Notes: a model not told the origin generated them from the letters alone. DNA of 48,740 nucleotides from Kribbella antibiotica (GCF_004349055.1 NZ_SMKX01000056.1:1-48740); one strand, 5' to 3'; counted from the stretch's first letter, positions 1 to 8,515 are shown. Numbers and translations are program-made.

Positions 1-32
1 CCATCCGGCCGCCACCTCCGCCCCCCACCATC

Positions 33-118
33 TCAGGGGCCAACCCCTCAGATGGTGGGTTGCACCAGCAGAATCCGGTGGTGCAACCCACAAGCTCAGG
101 GGTTGACCCCTCAGACGT
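33..118. repeat. Palindromic direct repeat, copy A
   Basis: This is the first of two roughly 86-bp direct repeats (the second is at 199-283). It contains three hairpin units: AGGGGCCAACCCCT near 34-47, a perfect 12-bp inverted repeat TGGGTTGCACCA (56-67) with TGGTGCAACCCA (79-90) around an 11-nt spacer, and AGGGGTTGACCCCT at 98-111. It ends with CAGACGTT. No credible gene lies in 1-296. The element is just downstream of the minus-strand gene that stops at 297, so it may act as a terminator or as an intergenic repeat; function is inferred only. Confidence 0.75.
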
Positions 119-198
119 TCAAGACCCGGCGACCGAACAACGGCCGGATCACGGGAATCCGCACGCCACCCCATGCCTGCTGGTGCAACCCACAAGCC

Positions 199-283
199 CA
201 GGGGTTGACCCCTCAGATGGTGGGTTGCAGCAGGAGAATCCGGTGGTGCAACCCACAATCTCCGGGGTTGACCCCTGAGACGT
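199..283. repeat. Palindromic direct repeat, copy B
   Basis: Second copy of the 33-118 unit, about 165 bp downstream of it. It has AGGGGTTGACCCCT at 200-213, TGGGTTGCAGCA (221-232) against TGGTGCAACCCA (244-255) with one mismatch in the stem, GGGGTTGACCCC at 264-275, and the same GAGACGTT end. A partial extra arm, TGGTGCAACCCA, sits at 181-192. The bases between the copies (119-180) look unrelated. Confidence 0.75.
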
Positions 284-296
284 TGGCGGGTGCGGG

Positions 297-1919
297 CTAG
301 GTGAGGGTGGGGAGGATTAGCGTGTCGGTCAACAGCTTGGCGGTTTTGCGGAGGGTGGCGGGGGACGACGCCAGGTCCGCGGCCAACGAGTACGGGGTTA
401 GCGTTTCGCCGGGGCCTACTAGGCGATGCCGATGCGCGAGGAGCCAGACGATGGCTCGGGGCCAAGTCGAGAGGCGGGCTTTGGCCAGGAGGTCGGGGGC
501 TTCGCGGACTAGGCGTTCGGCGATGTCGAAGGCGTCGGGGGCGTAGGCGTTGCCTAGGGTTTCGCCGGCCATGAGCCAGGCGTGGGGGGCCAGGACCGAG
601 AGGGTTGCGGCTTGGGACTTGTCCAGGCCTTGGAGGTCTGGCTGGGGTGGGGTGCCTAGGCCGGAGAGGGCTCGGTAGGCGTCTTCCAGGTCGCTGGTGG
701 TGTCGTCGAGGAGGACGCGTTCGCCGACGGGGTCGATGATGGCGGCGGCTTCGAGGGCTGGGCTCCAGACGTCGACGGCGTCGACGGCTTCTTCGACGAC
801 GTCGAGGGCCAACTGGGTGCGGTCACCGGCGTAGGCGAGCCAGGCTTTGACGACAACCGGTACGGCGGCGAAGTAGGTGCTGTCGGCAAGGACCTTGCGG
901 GGGAGCCAGTGGGCGAGGAAGAGCTCGACCAGTACGGCGCTCACTCGCAGCGGACCGCCGACAGTGTGGTCGACGGCGTGGTCGATCCAGAGGCGGACGA
1001 TGTCGGCGGCGTCGTCGGGGAGGCCCGCGGTGGAGTCGAGGAAGTCGTCGACCAGCTTGTCGCGCTGACGCGGGGACAGCAGCGGGCGGATCGGCGGACG
1101 GATGGGGCGCTCGGGCAACTGGGTGAGGCGATTCACCAGCAGGGCCGAGAAGAATTCGAAGTCCTCGGTCACCGGTGGGTCGTCGTAGTCGTTGGTTTCG
1201 CCGAGGGCCTGCAGGATGATTCCGGCGGCGGTCGGCGGGCGCACGGTCCTGATCGTGACGCGGCCGCCGCGCTGATAGGCGTCGAGCACGCGATCGACGG
1301 GCGGGCCGACGAAGACGTCTTTCACGATCGCGCCGATGTTGTTGTCGATGAAGACGACGACGGTGTGCGGATGCTGCTCGTCGTCATAATCCAGTACGAC
1401 GCTCAGTCCGTCGCCGGTGATGTCCTCGGACACGATGGCGCTGGTGAGCCGGAATCCGGCGATCCGGGTGACCCAGTCCGGCACCTCGTCCTCGGTGCGC
1501 AACCGGGACAGGTGGGCCCGCTGCAAGGGCAGTCGGCCGGCCGGACCGACCGTACGGGCCAGGGAAGTCAGCAGGTGGAACGACTCGGGATCACGGCGCT
1601 CACCGAGCACGCGGGCGGCGTCGGCCCAGAAAAAACGTTCGACCTCACCGATTTCGTCGGGGCGCCCGGCCGGCCAGAGCTGGTCGGCGAGCATCGCGGC
1701 CGACCGCGCCACCGAGGCTTCGGCGATCACCGGGTGCAGGCTGCGCGGAGCGGCGGCGAGGTCGAAGATCAGGGTCTCGAGCAGGGTTTCGAGCACGGCG
1801 ACACTCGGCGTGGTGTCGACATCGACGCCGGCCGCTGGTGCCTGGGTGGGGTCAGGGTTCGAATCGACGAGGCGCAGGTGATTGCGCCGTCCGTCTCGCC
1901 CTCGGGGTGACTTGGTCAC
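297..1919 (-). CDS. Hypothetical protein, 540 aa
   Basis: I do not recognise this family. The 540-residue product has a short basic N-terminus (TKSPRGRDGRR), then a long mainly helical, Ala/Leu/Asp-rich body with no clear signal peptide or membrane segment, so it is probably cytosolic. The open frame runs further upstream through the permease gene in another frame, but codons there are out of register with real genes, so the gene must start downstream of the terminator at 2010-2051. I chose the GTG at 1917-1919, which follows a weak GAAGG; no good ATG lies near. It reads away from the sugar importer operon and has no obvious functional partner. Confidence 0.6.
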   Translation of the reverse strand: MTKSPRGRDGRRNHLRLVDSNPDPTQAPAAGVDVDTTPSVAVLETLLETLIFDLAAAPRSLHPVIAEASVARSAAMLADQLWPAGRPDEIGEVERFFWADAARVLGERRDPESFHLLTSLARTVGPAGRLPLQRAHLSRLRTEDEVPDWVTRIAGFRLTSAIVSEDITGDGLSVVLDYDDEQHPHTVVVFIDNNIGAIVKDVFVGPPVDRVLDAYQRGGRVTIRTVRPPTAAGIILQALGETNDYDDPPVTEDFEFFSALLVNRLTQLPERPIRPPIRPLLSPRQRDKLVDDFLDSTAGLPDDAADIVRLWIDHAVDHTVGGPLRVSAVLVELFLAHWLPRKVLADSTYFAAVPVVVKAWLAYAGDRTQLALDVVEEAVDAVDVWSPALEAAAIIDPVGERVLLDDTTSDLEDAYRALSGLGTPPQPDLQGLDKSQAATLSVLAPHAWLMAGETLGNAYAPDAFDIAERLVREAPDLLAKARLSTWPRAIVWLLAHRHRLVGPGETLTPYSLAADLASSPATLRKTAKLLTDTLILPTLT

Positions 1920-2009
1920 CTTCGTGAGGTTACCGCCCGCCGCCAGCCCACCGCAGGCCCCCAGGCGCGTCCTGTGGACAACTGTTTGGACACACCGTGA
2001 ACAAATAAC

Positions 2010-2051
2010 CACGGCCTGTGCATTCCGGCGCTCCGGGATACACAGGCCGTG
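2010..2051 (-). terminator. Terminator of the sugar ABC operon
   Basis: Perfect 11-bp stem CACGGCCTGTG (2010-2020) with CACAGGCCGTG (2041-2051), 9 bp beyond the stop of the last permease gene. On the minus strand it is followed by a T-rich stretch (GTTATTTGTT around 2000), as expected for a rho-independent terminator. Confidence 0.8.
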
Positions 2052-2059
2052 ACGAACGA

Positions 2060-2959
2060 TCAGCCCTTGAGGGCTCCGGCCATCAGTCCACCGATGAACC
2101 AGCGCCCGAGCAGGATGTAGACGAGCAGCGTCGGGAACGACGTGATCAGCGCTCCCGCCATACTGGCCGCGTAGTCGACTTTCTGCCCACCGGACAGTGC
2201 CGCGAGCCCGAGTGTCACCGGGCCGTTGTTCTGCTGGGTGAGGAACAGCGCGAACAGGAAGTCGTTCCAGACCGAGGTGAACTGCCAGATCAGCGTCACC
2301 ACGAAACCGGAGATCGAGACCGGCAGGATGATCCGGAGATAGGTCTGGATCAGCCCGGCGCCGTCCACCCGCGCCGACTCGATGATCTCGGTCGGGATCA
2401 CCGTCGCGTAGTAGTTGCGGAAGATCAGCGTGCAGATCGGGATGCCGTAGATGCAGTGCGCCAGGATCAGCGTCGGCACTCCGCGGGTGACGTCCAGCGC
2501 GGTGAACGTCGTCCGCAGCGGCAGCATCACCGCCTGGTAGGGGATGAACATCCCGAACAGGATGAACGCGAACACCAGGTTCGCGCCGGGGAACCGCCAT
2601 CGAGCCAGCACGAACCCGTTCGCCGAGCCGATCAGCGAGGCGATGATCGCGGCCGGCACCGCCAGCGTGAGCGAGCGGATCATGTACGGCTGCAGGACCG
2701 TCCAGGCCTTCTGCCACGGCTCGATCGTCCACGTCTGCGGCAACGACCACTGCGCGGCGGCGGTCGTGTCCTGCGACGTCTTGAAGCTCGTGATCACGAC
2801 GACGTACACCGGCGTCAGCACGAACAGGAGGAACAACAACAGCAGGATGTAGCGAACCGTCCGGCTCCTGCGAGTCGACCCGTCCGCGATCACCCCGCGA
2901 CTCTTCGGCGTACGACGGATTGCCGCCGCGGCCGAACCAGTTGCATCTGCGGCGCTCAC
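2060..2959 (-). CDS. Sugar ABC transporter permease, MalG type
   Basis: Inner-membrane subunit of a CUT1-type carbohydrate importer, 299 aa, usual for the family. After a cytoplasmic N-terminus there is a first membrane helix near residues 33-55 and about five more. The cytoplasmic EAA loop that docks on the ATPase is visible as ESARVDGAG followed by a hydrophobic turn and LP. The GTG start overlaps the stop of the upstream permease by four bases (GTGA at 2956-2959), so the two are translationally coupled. No ATPase gene is in the operon; such systems in actinobacteria commonly share an MsiK-type ATPase encoded elsewhere (known of the family, not seen here). Confidence 0.9.
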   Translation of the reverse strand: MSAADATGSAAAAIRRTPKSRGVIADGSTRRSRTVRYILLLLFLLFVLTPVYVVVITSFKTSQDTTAAAQWSLPQTWTIEPWQKAWTVLQPYMIRSLTLAVPAAIIASLIGSANGFVLARWRFPGANLVFAFILFGMFIPYQAVMLPLRTTFTALDVTRGVPTLILAHCIYGIPICTLIFRNYYATVIPTEIIESARVDGAGLIQTYLRIILPVSISGFVVTLIWQFTSVWNDFLFALFLTQQNNGPVTLGLAALSGGQKVDYAASMAGALITSFPTLLVYILLGRWFIGGLMAGALKG

Positions 2960-3855
2960 TCGTCTGCCTCCTGCCGAACGGTGTAGGCGACATACGGAAT
3001 CACCAGGACAGCAACAACGGCTAGCAGAACGATCGCGATCCCAGCCGCTTTCGCCTGATCACTCCGTAGCAGCGTGTTCCACATATAGACCGCTGGAACC
3101 TCGGTACGGAACTGGTTCGGCCCCGTGATCGCGTAGATCAGGTCGAACAGTTTCAGCGACATGTGCCCCAGGATGATCAGCGCCGAGAGCGCGATCGGGG
3201 ACAACTGCGGGAACAGCACGTACCGGTACAGCTTGAACTCCGAGGCGCCGTCGACCCGGGCCGCTTCGCGCAGCTCGGCGGGGATACCGCGGAAGCCGGC
3301 CAGGAACAGCGCCATGATGTAGCCCGACAGCTGCCAGACCGCAGGGAGTGCGATCGACATCATCGTGGTCCACCGACTGCCGGCGGTCCACCACGGGTTC
3401 TCGAGGAAGTTCAGGTGCAGGATCGAGAACAGCCGGTTCAGGCCGCGCGCGTCCTCACCCTGGGACGGGTTCAGCAACCAGCTCCAGACCACACCCGAGG
3501 CGATCATCGAGACCGCCATCGGGAACAGGAAGACCGACCGGAAGATGCTCTCCCCCGGGACGCCCTTCTCCAGCAGCAGGGCCCAGAGCAGGCCGAAGAT
3601 CAGCGTGCCCACGATGAAGGCCACCGTGAGCACGCCGAGGTTCTTCAGCGAGTTGACGAACCGTTCCTCACCGAACAGATTCGCGTAGTTCTCGAAGCCG
3701 ACGTAATCGACCGGGCCCTTGCGGGCCGTGTGCCGAGCAGTGAGCGACGTGTTGAACGTCCACGCGATCAGCCCGTAGACGAAGTAGCCGAGCAGCAGCA
3801 CGGTCGGCAACAGCACCAGGGCGCCTGGGCCCCAGGTCCGGATTCTTCCGTGCAT
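2956..3855 (-). CDS. Sugar ABC transporter permease, MalF type
   Basis: Second transmembrane subunit of the same importer, 299 aa, with about six hydrophobic helices, the first at residues 12-34. The EAA loop reads ELREAARVDGASEFKLYRYV, the form typical of MalF/UgpA-like permeases. It starts at ATG 3853-3855, 43 bp after the binding-protein gene, and overlaps the next permease gene by four bases. It forms the heterodimeric channel with the 2060-2959 product. The exact sugar cannot be read from sequence. Confidence 0.9.
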   Translation of the reverse strand: MHGRIRTWGPGALVLLPTVLLLGYFVYGLIAWTFNTSLTARHTARKGPVDYVGFENYANLFGEERFVNSLKNLGVLTVAFIVGTLIFGLLWALLLEKGVPGESIFRSVFLFPMAVSMIASGVVWSWLLNPSQGEDARGLNRLFSILHLNFLENPWWTAGSRWTTMMSIALPAVWQLSGYIMALFLAGFRGIPAELREAARVDGASEFKLYRYVLFPQLSPIALSALIILGHMSLKLFDLIYAITGPNQFRTEVPAVYMWNTLLRSDQAKAAGIAIVLLAVVAVLVIPYVAYTVRQEADE

Positions 3856-3898
3856 GCTCAGCTCACCGCCTCGAAGCCGGTCCCCAACTCGCGCCGCA

Positions 3899-5176
3899 TC
3901 AGCTCGTCTTCAGCGCGGTGCCGAGAGCCGTCTGCAGCTTCGCGACGTCCTGCGCACCACTGAACTGGCTCAGCGCGGACAGGATGTCGTTGTTCTGACC
4001 GGCGGAGCAGGCCGAGCCGTGGGCGCAGGAGCCCGCGATCTTGTCCTTCTTCCAGTCGGCCATCGCAGCCTGCTGGTACTTCGGGTAGTCCGCCGCAACA
4101 GCGTCGGACCGGGCCGGGATCGAGCCCTTCTTGGTGTTGAACGCCTTCTGGCCCTCGGCCGAGCCGACGGTCTTCAGCCAGCACTTGGTGCCTTCGGGGT
4201 TCTGCCCGTTGGTCGGCAGCGTGAAGGAGTCCGCCAGGAACTGGAAGGTGCCCGCGGTGCCCGGGGACGGCCAGTAGGTGTAGTCGGCTTCCTTCACACC
4301 ATCGGCCAACTGCTGCGCGGCGACCCAGTCACCCATCAGCGTGTAGCCGGCCTGGCCCTTGTTCACGTACTGCAGCGCATCCGGCCAGTCGATCGACTCA
4401 CGGTCGACGTTGGTGAAGCTCAGCAGCGTCTTGTACTTGTTCAGGGCGGCGGTGACATTCGCGCCGGCCCAGTCGGTCTTGCCGTCCCACAGACCGTTGA
4501 ACGCGTCCGTGCCCAGCTCGCCGAGCAGCACGGCCTCGACCAGCATCTCCTGGGCGAAGCCCTTGGACACGGCCAGCGGTGCCTTGACCCCAGCGTTCTT
4601 CAGCTTGGTCAGGTCCGCGATCCAGGCGTCGACGGTGGCCGGAGCCTTGGTGCCGTCGATGCTTGCCTTCTCCAGGACCTTCGGGTTCGCCCACACCACG
4701 TTGGCGCGGTGCACGTTGGCCGGGATCGAGTAGATCTTGCCGTCGACGGTCAGCTGGTCGATCAGGTTCTTCGGGAACGCCGTGTCCAGACCGAAGTCCT
4801 TGTACAGCGAGCTGACGTCGTCGACCTGACCGGCGTTGATGTAGTCCTTCAGCTCCGCACCCGCGTGCGCCTGGAAGGTGGACGGCGGCTTGCCGGCCTG
4901 CAGGTCGTTGGCCAGCACCTGCTTCGCGTTCGCACCGGCACCACCGGCGACCGCGGAGTTGACGAAGTTGTAGTCCTTGCAGTCGGTCTTGAACACCGAC
5001 ACCAGACCGTCCAGACCGGCCTTCTCACCACCGTCGGCCCACCAGGTGAAGACGGTGACGTTCTTGGTGGCGGTGTCCCCACTGCCACCGCCGTCACCGC
5101 TGTTACCGCAGGCGCTCACCGCGAGAAGACCCGCTGCGCTCAGCACCGCGAAGGTCTTGCTCAGACCACCACGCAT
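3899..5176 (-). CDS. Extracellular sugar-binding lipoprotein
   Basis: Solute-binding protein family 1 component that captures the sugar outside the cell and delivers it to the two permeases downstream. The 425-residue product has a lipoprotein signal peptide, a lipobox-like AVSAC with the acylated Cys at residue 23, then a Gly/Ser/Asp linker before the folded domain. Family features include the early TVFTWWADGGEK strand and conserved aromatic positions. The frame stays open to 5296, but ATG 5174-5176 is preceded by GGAGAG at the right distance (5183-5188) and gives the correct signal peptide. First gene of a three-gene operon (binding protein, MalF, MalG). Confidence 0.9.
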   Translation of the reverse strand: MRGGLSKTFAVLSAAGLLAVSACGNSGDGGGSGDTATKNVTVFTWWADGGEKAGLDGLVSVFKTDCKDYNFVNSAVAGGAGANAKQVLANDLQAGKPPSTFQAHAGAELKDYINAGQVDDVSSLYKDFGLDTAFPKNLIDQLTVDGKIYSIPANVHRANVVWANPKVLEKASIDGTKAPATVDAWIADLTKLKNAGVKAPLAVSKGFAQEMLVEAVLLGELGTDAFNGLWDGKTDWAGANVTAALNKYKTLLSFTNVDRESIDWPDALQYVNKGQAGYTLMGDWVAAQQLADGVKEADYTYWPSPGTAGTFQFLADSFTLPTNGQNPEGTKCWLKTVGSAEGQKAFNTKKGSIPARSDAVAADYPKYQQAAMADWKKDKIAGSCAHGSACSAGQNNDILSALSQFSGAQDVAKLQTALGTALKTS

Positions 5177-5242
5177 TTTGCACTCTCCGATCAAGCAGTT
5201 GTGGCGCCGCCGTTGACAACGATGCCCCCTTGACACCGCCCC

Positions 5243-5271
5243 ACTCTGGGCACGACCGACTCGTGTGTCAA
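5243..5271 (-). promoter_or_regulatory. Candidate promoter of the sugar ABC operon
   Basis: On the minus strand a consensus -35 TTGACA (5266-5271) is followed after 17 bp by CAGAGT (5243-5248), a fair -10. It would start transcription about 70 bp before the binding-protein ATG. Motif match only. Confidence 0.4.
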
Positions 5272-5287
5272 CGATGTAAGCAAGCGC

Positions 5288-5297
5288 GTTGCGCAAC
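5288..5297. promoter_or_regulatory. Candidate LacI-type operator
   Basis: Perfect palindrome GTTGCGCAAC in the 208-bp gap upstream of the sugar-binding gene, about 17 bp upstream of the candidate -35. LacI-family regulators of sugar importers often bind centres of this TTGCGCAA type. No LacI gene is present in the window, so the regulator would act in trans. Confidence 0.4.
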
Positions 5298-5384
5298 CGT
5301 CATCGCACCGCGCGGGGGCGATGAGAGCGCGCACATTCGATCGGTTATGAGCGTTTATGTGTGTTACGGACCGCCCACTCAGCG

Positions 5385-6416
5385 TTACGGACGGAGCATG
5401 ACCTTGATCGCCCGGCGCTCGTGCATGGCCTTGTAGCCGTCGGCCACCTCGGCCAGTGGCAGGTCCAGATCGAAGACCTTCCCGGGGTTGATCTCCCCGG
5501 CCAGTACGGCGTCCATCAGCTCCGGGACGTAGGCCCGGACCGGCGCCATCCCACCGGCCAGCCCGACGTTGCGCCGGAACATCTTCCCGATCGGAACCTC
5601 GACCCCGTGCGGTACGCCGACGAACCCGACCGTCGCACCGGGCCGTGCAACGTCGAACGCGGTCTCCATCGACTGCCCGGTCCCGACACACTCCAGTACG
5701 GCGTCCGCCCCGACCCCACCGGTCAGTTCCAGTACGGCCTCCCGCGCCTCTTCACCGCGTTCGGAGACGATGTCCGTGGCGCCGAACTCGACGGCCAGCT
5801 TCTGCCGCGACTCGTGCCGCGACAGCGCGATGACCCGCTCGGCGCCCATTCGCGCCGCAGCCAGTACGCCGGACAGCCCGACCGCACCGTCACCGACCAC
5901 AACCACCGTGTCGCCGGCCTTCACCCGCGCGGACCGAGCGGCGTGCCAGCCGGTCCCCATCACGTCGGACAGCGTCAGCAGCGACGGGATCATTGCCTCG
6001 TCCGGCAGCTCCGGAGTCGCGACCAGCGTGCCATCGGCGTACGGGAGTTTCACGTACTCGCCCTGGCCGCCGTCGGCGCGGCTGCTGCCGTAACCGACCA
6101 GGTTGTCGCAGGCGGTCTGGAACCCGGCCCGGCAATGCGGACAGGTCCCGTCACTGACCACGAACGGCGCGATCACGAAGTCACCCGGCTTGACCGTGCG
6201 GACGTCGGCGCCGATCTCCTCGACGATCCCGACGAACTCGTGCCCGATCCGGCTGCCCGGCTTGATCTTGTTCTCACCCCGGTAGGGCCACAGGTCCGAC
6301 CCACAGATGCACGAGGCAACAACCCGCACCAGGGCGTCGGTCGGCCCGTCGATCTTCGGATCCGGAACGTCACTCAGCTGAATGTCGTACGGCGCGTGAA
6401 TCGTGGTTGCTCGCAT
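5385..6416 (-). CDS. Zinc-dependent alcohol dehydrogenase
   Basis: Medium-chain dehydrogenase/reductase, 343 aa. The GroES-like half carries the catalytic zinc ligands C38 (CGSD), H59 and E60 (GHE). The Rossmann half has the GDGAVG nucleotide motif, followed by an Arg-containing SRHE at the end of the next strand, which hints at NADP(H) rather than NAD(H). The structural zinc lobe shows C92, C95 and C103, but the first of the usual four cysteines is replaced (VSDGTC), so this zinc site may be incomplete. Starts at ATG 6414-6416 and is followed, away from the sugar operon, by the 208-bp regulatory gap. Ten bp separate it from the upstream flavin-reductase-like gene, suggesting one transcript. 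Substrate unknown. Confidence 0.88.
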   Translation of the reverse strand: MRATTIHAPYDIQLSDVPDPKIDGPTDALVRVVASCICGSDLWPYRGENKIKPGSRIGHEFVGIVEEIGADVRTVKPGDFVIAPFVVSDGTCPHCRAGFQTACDNLVGYGSSRADGGQGEYVKLPYADGTLVATPELPDEAMIPSLLTLSDVMGTGWHAARSARVKAGDTVVVVGDGAVGLSGVLAAARMGAERVIALSRHESRQKLAVEFGATDIVSERGEEAREAVLELTGGVGADAVLECVGTGQSMETAFDVARPGATVGFVGVPHGVEVPIGKMFRRNVGLAGGMAPVRAYVPELMDAVLAGEINPGKVFDLDLPLAEVADGYKAMHERRAIKVMLRP

Positions 6417-6425
6417 AAACCCACC

Positions 6426-6944
6426 TTAGATCGTGCTGTACCGCCCACGGCGATGAACCAGCGCCGGTACGTCGTCCGTTCCGAGCTCCACGTGGGCGAT
6501 CTCCAGCTGGACTTGCAGGGCCCAGCCAACTTCGGGCGGGTCGGGGGTGACGAGGGTGCAGCCGGCCCACGTGCTCACCCCGACCGGAGCTGGGCCCCAG
6601 TCGGTGTCGGTCCAGTCGAGCATCCGGAACGGACCGCCGGGCGCAGGCGCGACGTAGCCGAAGGCGTCGGCCAACTGCTGGTGCGGTTGGCCGAGCAGGG
6701 CGACGACAGCGGTCTTTGCCTTGTGCAACGTTTCCCAGAGGTCCGAGTCCGGGTCGATCAGCCCGATCACGAACCCGGGCTCCCCGTCGGCCACGAGCAT
6801 CGACGAAACGGTCAGGCCGGCCCGCTTACCGCCGCACGACGTGGTCCACAGGCCGACAGGCGATGGCAGTCGCCCGCGCAGCCGGCGTACCGGACTGCGC
6901 TCGGACTCGGGCGGCAAGAACGGATGATCGCCATGGATCGTCAT
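6426..6944 (-). CDS. Flavin-reductase-like FMN-binding protein
   Basis: A 172-residue protein whose order of motifs (SPVGLWTTSCGGKRAGLTVS, then a Gly-rich strand and FVIGLIDPDSDLWE) fits the flavin reductase-like, FMN-binding split-barrel family, enzymes that reduce flavin or related cofactors. The frame opens at 7025, but that stretch overlaps the DUF397 gene in another frame, so I place the start at ATG 6942-6944, which has only a weak GCAGG upstream. It lies 32 bp after the DUF397 gene and 9 bp before the alcohol dehydrogenase. The role is unknown; a redox pairing with the dehydrogenase is inference. Confidence 0.7.
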   Translation of the reverse strand: MTIHGDHPFLPPESERSPVRRLRGRLPSPVGLWTTSCGGKRAGLTVSSMLVADGEPGFVIGLIDPDSDLWETLHKAKTAVVALLGQPHQQLADAFGYVAPAPGGPFRMLDWTDTDWGPAPVGVSTWAGCTLVTPDPPEVGWALQVQLEIAHVELGTDDVPALVHRRGRYSTI

Positions 6945-6976
6945 ACCTGCACGGTACTTATTCCACCGGCTTGGGC

Positions 6977-7180
6977 CTAACGGTCGAACTCTCCATCCTT
7001 CACACCCAGGATGAAGGCATTCCACTCGCCAGGCGTGAACCGCAGAACCGGGCCGGTTCCGCTGTCCTTGGTGTCGCGGACAGCCACGCGTCCGTCGTCA
7101 AGGAACGCGACCTCGATGCAGTTCCCGCCGCCGTTGCTCCGGATGCTCTTGCGCCACGCTGCTGCGTCCAGGTCACTCAT
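6977..7180 (-). CDS. DUF397 domain protein
   Basis: A 67-residue protein that matches DUF397: W-R-K-S followed by SNGGGNCIEVA, then VAVRDTKD and a C-terminal FTPGEWNAF. Such proteins are nearly always encoded next to an XRE/DUF5753 regulator, as here, where the ATG overlaps the regulator stop by four bases (7177-7180). Some pairs of this kind have been proposed to be toxin-antitoxin-like (Scr1/Scr2 type); in Streptomyces related pairs affect development. Its own activity is unknown. Confidence 0.85.
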   Translation of the reverse strand: MSDLDAAAWRKSIRSNGGGNCIEVAFLDDGRVAVRDTKDSGTGPVLRFTPGEWNAFILGVKDGEFDR

Positions 7181-8067
7181 GCCAGTTCCTTGCCTATCTT
7201 CGTGATGAAGTTCTGTGAGCTCTTCACATCGAGGGCGGCCGCCCAGATGTCCGTCCAGGCTGCTTCATACCGCTCGATCTCCTGCGGCTTATCCAAATAG
7301 AGCATCCCGAGAAACCCTTCGACATAGACGGTCGGTGGTTCAGCCAGCCGTCCGCTCCCGTTCGATGGATAGCACAAGATCGAGAACGAGCCCGACCCCA
7401 CTCCACGGTGATTGCTCGCCTCGAGTGGCACGACTCTGATCTCCACGTTGGACAGCTCACTCAGTTCTAGCAGGTGATCGAGCTGCTCGGCCATCGCCTT
7501 TCTCCCGCCGATCGGACGACGAAGCGCAGCCTCACCGAGCACCGCCCTGACCGCCAGCGGCGCCGTGGGACGGGTCAGGAGAATCCGGCGTGCGAGCCGC
7601 ATTTCGGTGATCCGATCGATCCTCTCAGCGGTCAGCAACTCGGCCTCTGGGTGGCTGGCAGCGATGACCGCGCGAGCATAGGCCTCGGTCTGGAACAGAC
7701 CGTCAATCAGGTCGGTCTGGTATGCCGACAGATCCGAAGCGGCCGACTCAAGGCCAACATAGACAGCGGCGTTCTCGCTGACTACATCCAAGTAGGAATG
7801 CCACCAGCCCTTGGATTTCGTCTCGCGAGCGAGAGCGGCCATCGCCTGGGTGAGATCGTCCGGGGCACCGTAGATCTGACACATACGTTCAACTTCGAGG
7901 GAACGCATCGGCACATCGCCGGCTTCCATCCTGAACAGCTTTGCCTCAGAGAAATCCATGGCCTGGGCCGCGGCCTTTGCCGTCATCCGGGCTTGGTTCC
8001 GCAACTCCCGCAGTTGCCGTCCAAGTTGTCGCCTCGGGACCGTGGAACCGCTTCTGGCCTGGGTCAT
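7177..8067 (-). CDS. XRE-family regulator with DUF5753
   Basis: Helix-turn-helix regulator of 296 aa. Residues about 12-66 form the XRE DNA-binding domain (LGRQLRELRNQARMTAKAAA, then SEAKLFRMEAG). The rest is a DUF5753 domain, recognised by YQTDLIDGLFQTEAYARA and the R-x-x-R-Q/R repeats that follow. Starts at ATG 8065-8067 behind AGAGAGGTGG. It is coupled to the DUF397 partner and is divergent from the two small genes at 8240 and 8626. The perfect palindrome at 8112-8126 between them is a likely binding site. Confidence 0.88.
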   Translation of the reverse strand: MTQARSGSTVPRRQLGRQLRELRNQARMTAKAAAQAMDFSEAKLFRMEAGDVPMRSLEVERMCQIYGAPDDLTQAMAALARETKSKGWWHSYLDVVSENAAVYVGLESAASDLSAYQTDLIDGLFQTEAYARAVIAASHPEAELLTAERIDRITEMRLARRILLTRPTAPLAVRAVLGEAALRRPIGGRKAMAEQLDHLLELSELSNVEIRVVPLEASNHRGVGSGSFSILCYPSNGSGRLAEPPTVYVEGFLGMLYLDKPQEIERYEAAWTDIWAAALDVKSSQNFITKIGKELA

Positions 8068-8111
8068 GCCGTCGCCACCTCTCTTGATGCGCGGACTTTA
8101 ACACTCACCGT

Positions 8112-8126
8112 GCGAGTGCCACTCGC
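8112..8126. promoter_or_regulatory. Candidate operator of the XRE regulator
   Basis: Perfect 7-1-7 palindrome GCGAGTG C CACTCGC, 45 bp upstream of the regulator ATG, with a further CACTC half-site at 8102-8106. Its place between divergent genes suits autoregulation and shared control. Confidence 0.45.
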
Positions 8127-8239
8127 CCATCGTCGCATTAGGCAAGTTCACTTGGGGATATGAGGCGTCGTGCGAGCTTGCTTCTTGCGATGACGCATGT
8201 TTCACTCTCTCGTATTCCACTTCGAGGAGTGATGGCGTC

Positions 8240-8515
8240 GTGACTGAACTGACCAGTGGGGCGGGGTTCCTGGGTCTGCACGCGGGGATCGACCGCGTCG
8301 TACGCCTCAAACCAGTGACGGGCGGAACAGGAATGTCGGAACCTCCGTCGCTGACCGAGCGAGAGATCCGGATCTACGTGGAGCGGTGCCCTGAGCCGCA
8401 GCAGCCGGCATTCGAGGGGTGGCTGCGCGGGACGCACCACCTGGACGGCGAGCTCATCGCCGCGGAGGTCCCGCCGCGCGATGGATCGCAGCAGAAGAGA
8501 GATCGCACCATTTGA
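8240..8515 (+). CDS. Small hypothetical protein
   Basis: A 91-residue frame read divergently from the XRE regulator. GTG 8240-8242 is preceded by GAGGAG (8224-8229) with a 10-base gap. A second start, ATG 8333, has GGAACAGGA just upstream and would give 60 residues, beginning MSEPPSLTEREIRIY. The product is acidic, with no membrane segment. No family recognised. It ends 110 bp before the next small gene. Moderately supported by the ribosome binding site and by codon use, not by homology. Confidence 0.45.
   Translation: MTELTSGAGFLGLHAGIDRVVRLKPVTGGTGMSEPPSLTEREIRIYVERCPEPQQPAFEGWLRGTHHLDGELIAAEVPPRDGSQQKRDRTI

Noticed and set aside
33..283. CRISPR-like appearance of the repeat array
   Set aside because: Only two long repeats, each itself palindromic and multi-part; no regular spacers and no cas genes.
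52..300. Two overlapping plus-strand frames across the palindromic repeat
   Set aside because: Their peptides simply repeat the DNA repeat (VVQPTSSGVDP type); no binding site and no recognisable fold.
1855..1865. tRNA-like GGGTTCGAATC word
   Set aside because: Inside a coding gene, no acceptor or anticodon stem around it.
1920..2993. N-terminal extension of the 297-1919 protein
   Set aside because: It runs through the whole permease gene and over the terminator, with shadow-type codon use.
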